Below, piece by piece: positions 6,538-8,644 of a stretch of 8,644 bases of DNA; the stretch's first letter is position 1; each line of letters begins with the position of its first letter. The stretch comes from Candidatus Sumerlaeota bacterium. GTDB lineage: Bacteria; Sumerlaeota; Sumerlaeia; JADFCT01. The stretch spans positions 1 to 8,644 of the forward strand of contig JAPLSP010000399.1 in assembly GCA_026398575.1 (NCBI GenBank). Reading direction: 5' to 3'. The position numbers and the translations under genes were made by a program. The notes under the pieces were generated by a model. The model ran no database searches. It was given only the letters and a program-made list of their open reading frames with translations, and had not been told where the DNA came from.

Positions 6538-6544
6538 GATTGCG

Positions 6545-6552
6545 TCCTCCTT
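6545..6552 (-). promoter_or_regulatory. Strong ribosome binding site fixing the oxidoreductase start
   Basis: The minus-strand AAGGAGGA is a near-perfect anti-16S match placed seven bases before the ATG at 6537. It decides that ATG over the in-frame TTG at 6558. Confidence 0.8.
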
Positions 6553-6616
6553 GCGCAAACGTGATTATGCAAACAGATAATTAGATGGTTTGTTCATGGC
6601 GCCCGTGTCTGTTGCT

Positions 6617-6725
6617 AAAAATCCGTCATGATCCGCCCGATCCGCCCGATCCGTGTTCTATCACAAAAAATCAGATTGAGATAGAACACGGATGGGGCGG
6701 ATCGGGCGGATTAACACGGATTTTT
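6617..6725. repeat. 109-bp inverted repeat with ATCCGCCCG tandem units (module copy 2)
   Basis: Arms 6631-6662 and 6680-6711 are complementary at 31 of 32 positions around a 17-nt AT-rich loop. The outer arms AAAAATCCGT (6617-6626) and ACGGATTTTT (6716-6725) also pair perfectly. The left arm contains two exact ATCCGCCCG units (6631-6639, 6640-6648) followed by ATCCG, mirrored in the right arm. Both ends carry A/T runs, so it could stop transcription in either direction, including readthrough from pit. It fills most of the 239-bp gap between pit and the oxidoreductase gene. Confidence 0.85.
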
Positions 6726-6738
6726 CCGTAGATTGCGC

Positions 6739-6760
6739 GAACGACAACATGTTGTCGTTC
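6739..6760. repeat. 22-bp perfect palindrome, copy 2
   Basis: Identical in all 22 bases to 5427-5448 (GAACGACAACA plus its reverse complement). It lies 16 bases beyond the pit stop codon on the minus strand and 13 bases from the 109-bp inverted repeat. On the + strand it is followed by ATTTTTT, but no + strand gene precedes it. Confidence 0.9.
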
Positions 6761-6776
6761 ATTTTTTGGTAATGGG

Positions 6777-7808
6777 CTATAAGCCGGGGACCAGAAGGCG
6801 GCAGGCATAGAACGTCAATGCCGATACAATCGCGGAGGCGGGGATGGTCAGGATCCATGCCCAAACGATGCGCTTGGCCACGCCCCATTTGATGCCCGAA
6901 AGTTTTCGCGTCGCCCCCACGCCGATGATGGCGCCGGTGATGGTGTGTGTCGTCGAGACGGGAATGCCCAAGGATGTCGCGACGAAAAGCGTCGTCGCGC
7001 CGGCTGTCTCGGCGCAAAAACCGCCGACCGGTTTGAGTTTGGTGATCTTCATGCCCATTGTGCGGACAATGCGCCAGCCGCCGAAGGCCGTGCCGATTGC
7101 CATGGCCGCCTGGCAGGACAAGATGATCCACAGCGTATTCCACTTGAACAGCGACAGCATGGTATCCTTCTGCATATAGCCGGAGGCCACGAGGAGCGCT
7201 ACTATGATGCCCATGGTTTTTTGCGCGTCATTGCCGCCATGTCCCAGCGAATAGAGCGAAGCAGAGATAAACTGCAATTTGCGGAAGAGCGTATCCACGC
7301 CGGCCGGCCGCATTTTGCGGAAAATCCAGAAAACCGCAACCATGATGGCAAAGCCCATCACCAAGCCAATCATTGGCGCCAGAACGATGAACTCCGCTGT
7401 GAAGATCACCTTGGGCCAGTTGATGACGCTCGGGCCGGCGTGGGCCAGTCCTGCGCCCACGAATCCGCCAATCAACGCATGCGAGGAACTGGTGGGAAGC
7501 CCCAACAGCCAGGTCAATAGATCCCAGATGATGGCGCCCAGCAGTCCGGCAAGCACCACATACACATAAGCGCTGTCACCCATGGGCACGTGCACAATAT
7601 CCGAGATCGTATGGGCGACCTTGGGCGCGAAGGCGAACATGGCGACAAAATTGAAGAAGGCGGCCCACAACACGGCGGCTCGTGGACTCAGCACGCGCGT
7701 TGAAACAATGGTCGCAATGGAATTGGCGGCGTCGTGAAAGCCATTCACAACGTCGAAAAACAGCGCCAGCGCGATCGTTATGATTACAATAAAAAGGAGA
7801 AACGTCAT
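6777..7808 (-). CDS. pit: PiT-family inorganic phosphate transporter
   Basis: This is a 343-residue inner-membrane secondary transporter that takes up phosphate with a proton or sodium ion, without ATP. The duplicated PiT signature is complete: D19 and NGFHDAAN (22-29) in the N-terminal half, and SLGHGGNDAQKTMG (187-200) in the C-terminal half. The paired re-entrant motifs GLPTSSSHALIGG (103-115) and GIPVSTTHTITGAIIGVG (281-298) are also present. About ten hydrophobic segments are visible, and the length is typical of the short bacterial form. The start is the ATG at 7808, with GAGG at 7823-7820, three bases after the stop of the PhoU-like gene. The two are therefore one operon, the standard DUF47-pit arrangement in which the first protein is thought to modulate the transporter. 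The stop TAG is part of a motif shared with the 3' side of the oxidoreductase gene. Confidence 0.96.
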   Translation of the reverse strand: MTFLLFIVIITIALALFFDVVNGFHDAANSIATIVSTRVLSPRAAVLWAAFFNFVAMFAFAPKVAHTISDIVHVPMGDSAYVYVVLAGLLGAIIWDLLTWLLGLPTSSSHALIGGFVGAGLAHAGPSVINWPKVIFTAEFIVLAPMIGLVMGFAIMVAVFWIFRKMRPAGVDTLFRKLQFISASLYSLGHGGNDAQKTMGIIVALLVASGYMQKDTMLSLFKWNTLWIILSCQAAMAIGTAFGGWRIVRTMGMKITKLKPVGGFCAETAGATTLFVATSLGIPVSTTHTITGAIIGVGATRKLSGIKWGVAKRIVWAWILTIPASAIVSALTFYACRLLVPGL

Positions 7809-7811
7809 AGA

Positions 7812-8438
7812 TCAGCTCGCCTCGATGACAACCCCTTCGATGATGTTGGCCACGTCGTCGCAGCGATCAATGGCCTTCTCCAGCCGCTCGTAGATTTCCT
7901 TCCACTTGATCACCGATATGGCGTTGGTTTCTTCCTTGAACAGCTTGGCCAGCGCGCTGCGCAGGATATCATCGCCTTGGTTCTCCAGTTGATGCATCCG
8001 GATGCAGCAGTCGTTGATCAGTTTGGCATGCTTCAGATTGCGAAGGCCATGAATTGCCTGCGCGATCGTCTCGCTGCACTGGCACAAAACTCGCGAGAAC
8101 TCCGTCGCCTCGGGACGAATCACCCGAATCTCATACATGTCAATACGCGAGGTCGTGGCAAAAATGACGTCAATGATGTCATCCATGCGCTTGATCAGGT
8201 CGTGGATGTCGTTCCGGTCAATCGGCGTGATGAAGGTCTTGTGGATTTCTTCCATGCAGTGCTGCGTGATCAGATCCGCCTCATGCTCCAGTTCCTTGAT
8301 GCGGGCAAAGATGACGGTAATATCCGCATCCGGATCGGACAAGGCCAGCAGTTGGCGGCAGGTTTCAATGATCAGCGCGCTGTGTTTCTCAAAATACTCG
8401 AAAAAATTGACATTCTTGGGCAACAAATTGCGCAGCAT
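7812..8438 (-). CDS. PhoU-like DUF47 family putative phosphate-transport regulator
   Basis: This is a 208-residue all-helical cytoplasmic protein of the DUF47 (TIGR00153-type) family, distant relatives of PhoU. Family marks are the N-terminal LRNLLPKNVNFFEYFEKH, KELEHEADLITQ (48-59), TFITPIDRNDIHDLIKRMDDIIDVI (68-92), and the C-terminal WKEIYERLEKAIDRCDDVANIIEGVVIE (179-206). The E-x-x-E/D clusters are the metal-binding type found in PhoU proteins. The start is the ATG at 8438, preceded on the minus strand by GCGAGGAAAACC; a 16-residue upstream extension lacks such a site and does not resemble the family. It leads a two-gene operon with pit (3-bp gap) and probably controls phosphate uptake, as inferred for this gene pair elsewhere. 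I see no convincing Pho box upstream. Confidence 0.94.
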   Translation of the reverse strand: MLRNLLPKNVNFFEYFEKHSALIIETCRQLLALSDPDADITVIFARIKELEHEADLITQHCMEEIHKTFITPIDRNDIHDLIKRMDDIIDVIFATTSRIDMYEIRVIRPEATEFSRVLCQCSETIAQAIHGLRNLKHAKLINDCCIRMHQLENQGDDILRSALAKLFKEETNAISVIKWKEIYERLEKAIDRCDDVANIIEGVVIEAS

Positions 8439-8554
8439 GGTTTTCCTCGCTTTGGAGCGGTTGGTTACAGACAGCCAGCAATACAACAGATGGTATTTAA
8501 GTATGCCATACGCCTTCCCGCGAACGCAACCCCATGTTTTCGCGGCTTGACAGC

Positions 8555-8584
8555 TTGACTGCAGAGTGCGCCCCGCCTTATAGC
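8555..8584 (+). promoter_or_regulatory. Weak candidate + strand promoter pointing out of the window
   Basis: TTGACT (8555-8560) and TATAGC (8579-8584) are separated by 18 bases; a perfect TTGACA at 8547-8552 lies just upstream but has no matching -10. It would transcribe a gene beyond the right edge, divergent from the phosphate operon. The remainder of 8439-8599 shows only a short GTATG-C-CATAC inverted repeat at 8501-8511, near where the phosphate-operon promoter should be. Confidence 0.2.
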
Positions 8585-8599
8585 TTGGCGCCGAATGGT

Positions 8600-8644
8600 A
8601 GGCCGTCCCGCTCCGTCGGGCGGCCTTGGAGCGCTGTGGCCGCC
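8600..8644. repeat. GC-rich hairpin repeat at the right edge
   Basis: AGGCCGTCCCG (8600-8610) pairs with CGGGCGGCCT (8617-8626) apart from one bulged T, with a 6-nt loop. It is followed by TTGGAGCGCTGTGGCCGCC, which runs off the window. The look is that of an intergenic repeat family rather than a terminator, since no T-run follows. Its full extent cannot be seen. Confidence 0.5.

Noticed and set aside
5806..6564. Two + strand open frames of 110 and 141 codons
   Set aside because: Antisense shadows of the MDR oxidoreductase, whose Rossmann and GroES-like motifs are clear on the minus strand.
7734..8558. 274-residue + strand open frame opposite the PhoU-like gene
   Set aside because: The minus-strand frame has full DUF47 family motifs, a ribosome site and operon spacing with pit; the + strand product resembles nothing and is a long antisense artefact.
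8534..8561. Possible Pho box upstream of the phosphate operon
   Set aside because: The minus strand shows a TCAAGC-TG-TCAAGC direct repeat, but spacing and sequence do not match the CTGTCAT-type consensus and it lies about 110 bases from the start codon.

Overview
The window is a bacterial chromosomal fragment of moderately high GC from an organism I cannot name. Genes start with clear purine-rich Shine-Dalgarno sites (GGAGG, AAGGAGGA). A lone dockerin-like EF-hand at a C-terminus, divergent InlB-type repeats, and intergenic DNA packed with GC-rich hairpin repeats would all fit an uncultured lineage of the Planctomycetes-Verrucomicrobia-Lentisphaerae/Kiritimatiellota type. That placement is inference only. 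No rRNA, tRNA, CRISPR array, transposase or phage gene is visible.

Layout. Positions 1-191 hold a repeat cluster: a 28-bp inverted repeat whose arms are themselves hairpins, plus a 12-bp tandem repeat. An AT-rich promoter-like stretch follows. On the + strand come a small two-helix membrane protein (420-737) and then a sugar-type ABC importer: substrate-binding protein (763-2049), permease 1 (2046-2933) and permease 2 (2937-3812). They are tightly packed and probably co-transcribed. No ATPase gene is present. The N-terminus of the binding protein looks damaged or rearranged. A good sigma-70-like promoter (3871-3899) precedes a secreted modular protein (3956-5110) with signal peptide, unknown beta-rich domain, two InlB-like repeats, a Pro-Ser linker and a terminal EF-hand segment. 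Its 3' side carries a 100-bp nested inverted repeat resembling a miniature transposable element, then a strong terminator.

From about 5300 onward all genes are on the minus strand. They are a zinc-less MDR oxidoreductase (5473-6537) and a phosphate pair, a PhoU-like DUF47 protein (7812-8438) followed by a PiT phosphate permease (6777-7808), arranged as a two-gene operon reading right to left. 

The most unusual signal is a composite non-coding module found twice, at the 3' ends of the oxidoreductase and pit genes. In minus-strand order it is an AGCCC(A)TTAYCA motif, six bases, an identical 22-bp perfect palindrome, a short gap, and a long hairpin built from ATCCG-type repeats with unrelated loops. 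The right end of the window carries a further GC-rich hairpin repeat. I find no convincing new defence or biosynthetic system. The novelty is mostly in the repeated intergenic architecture.
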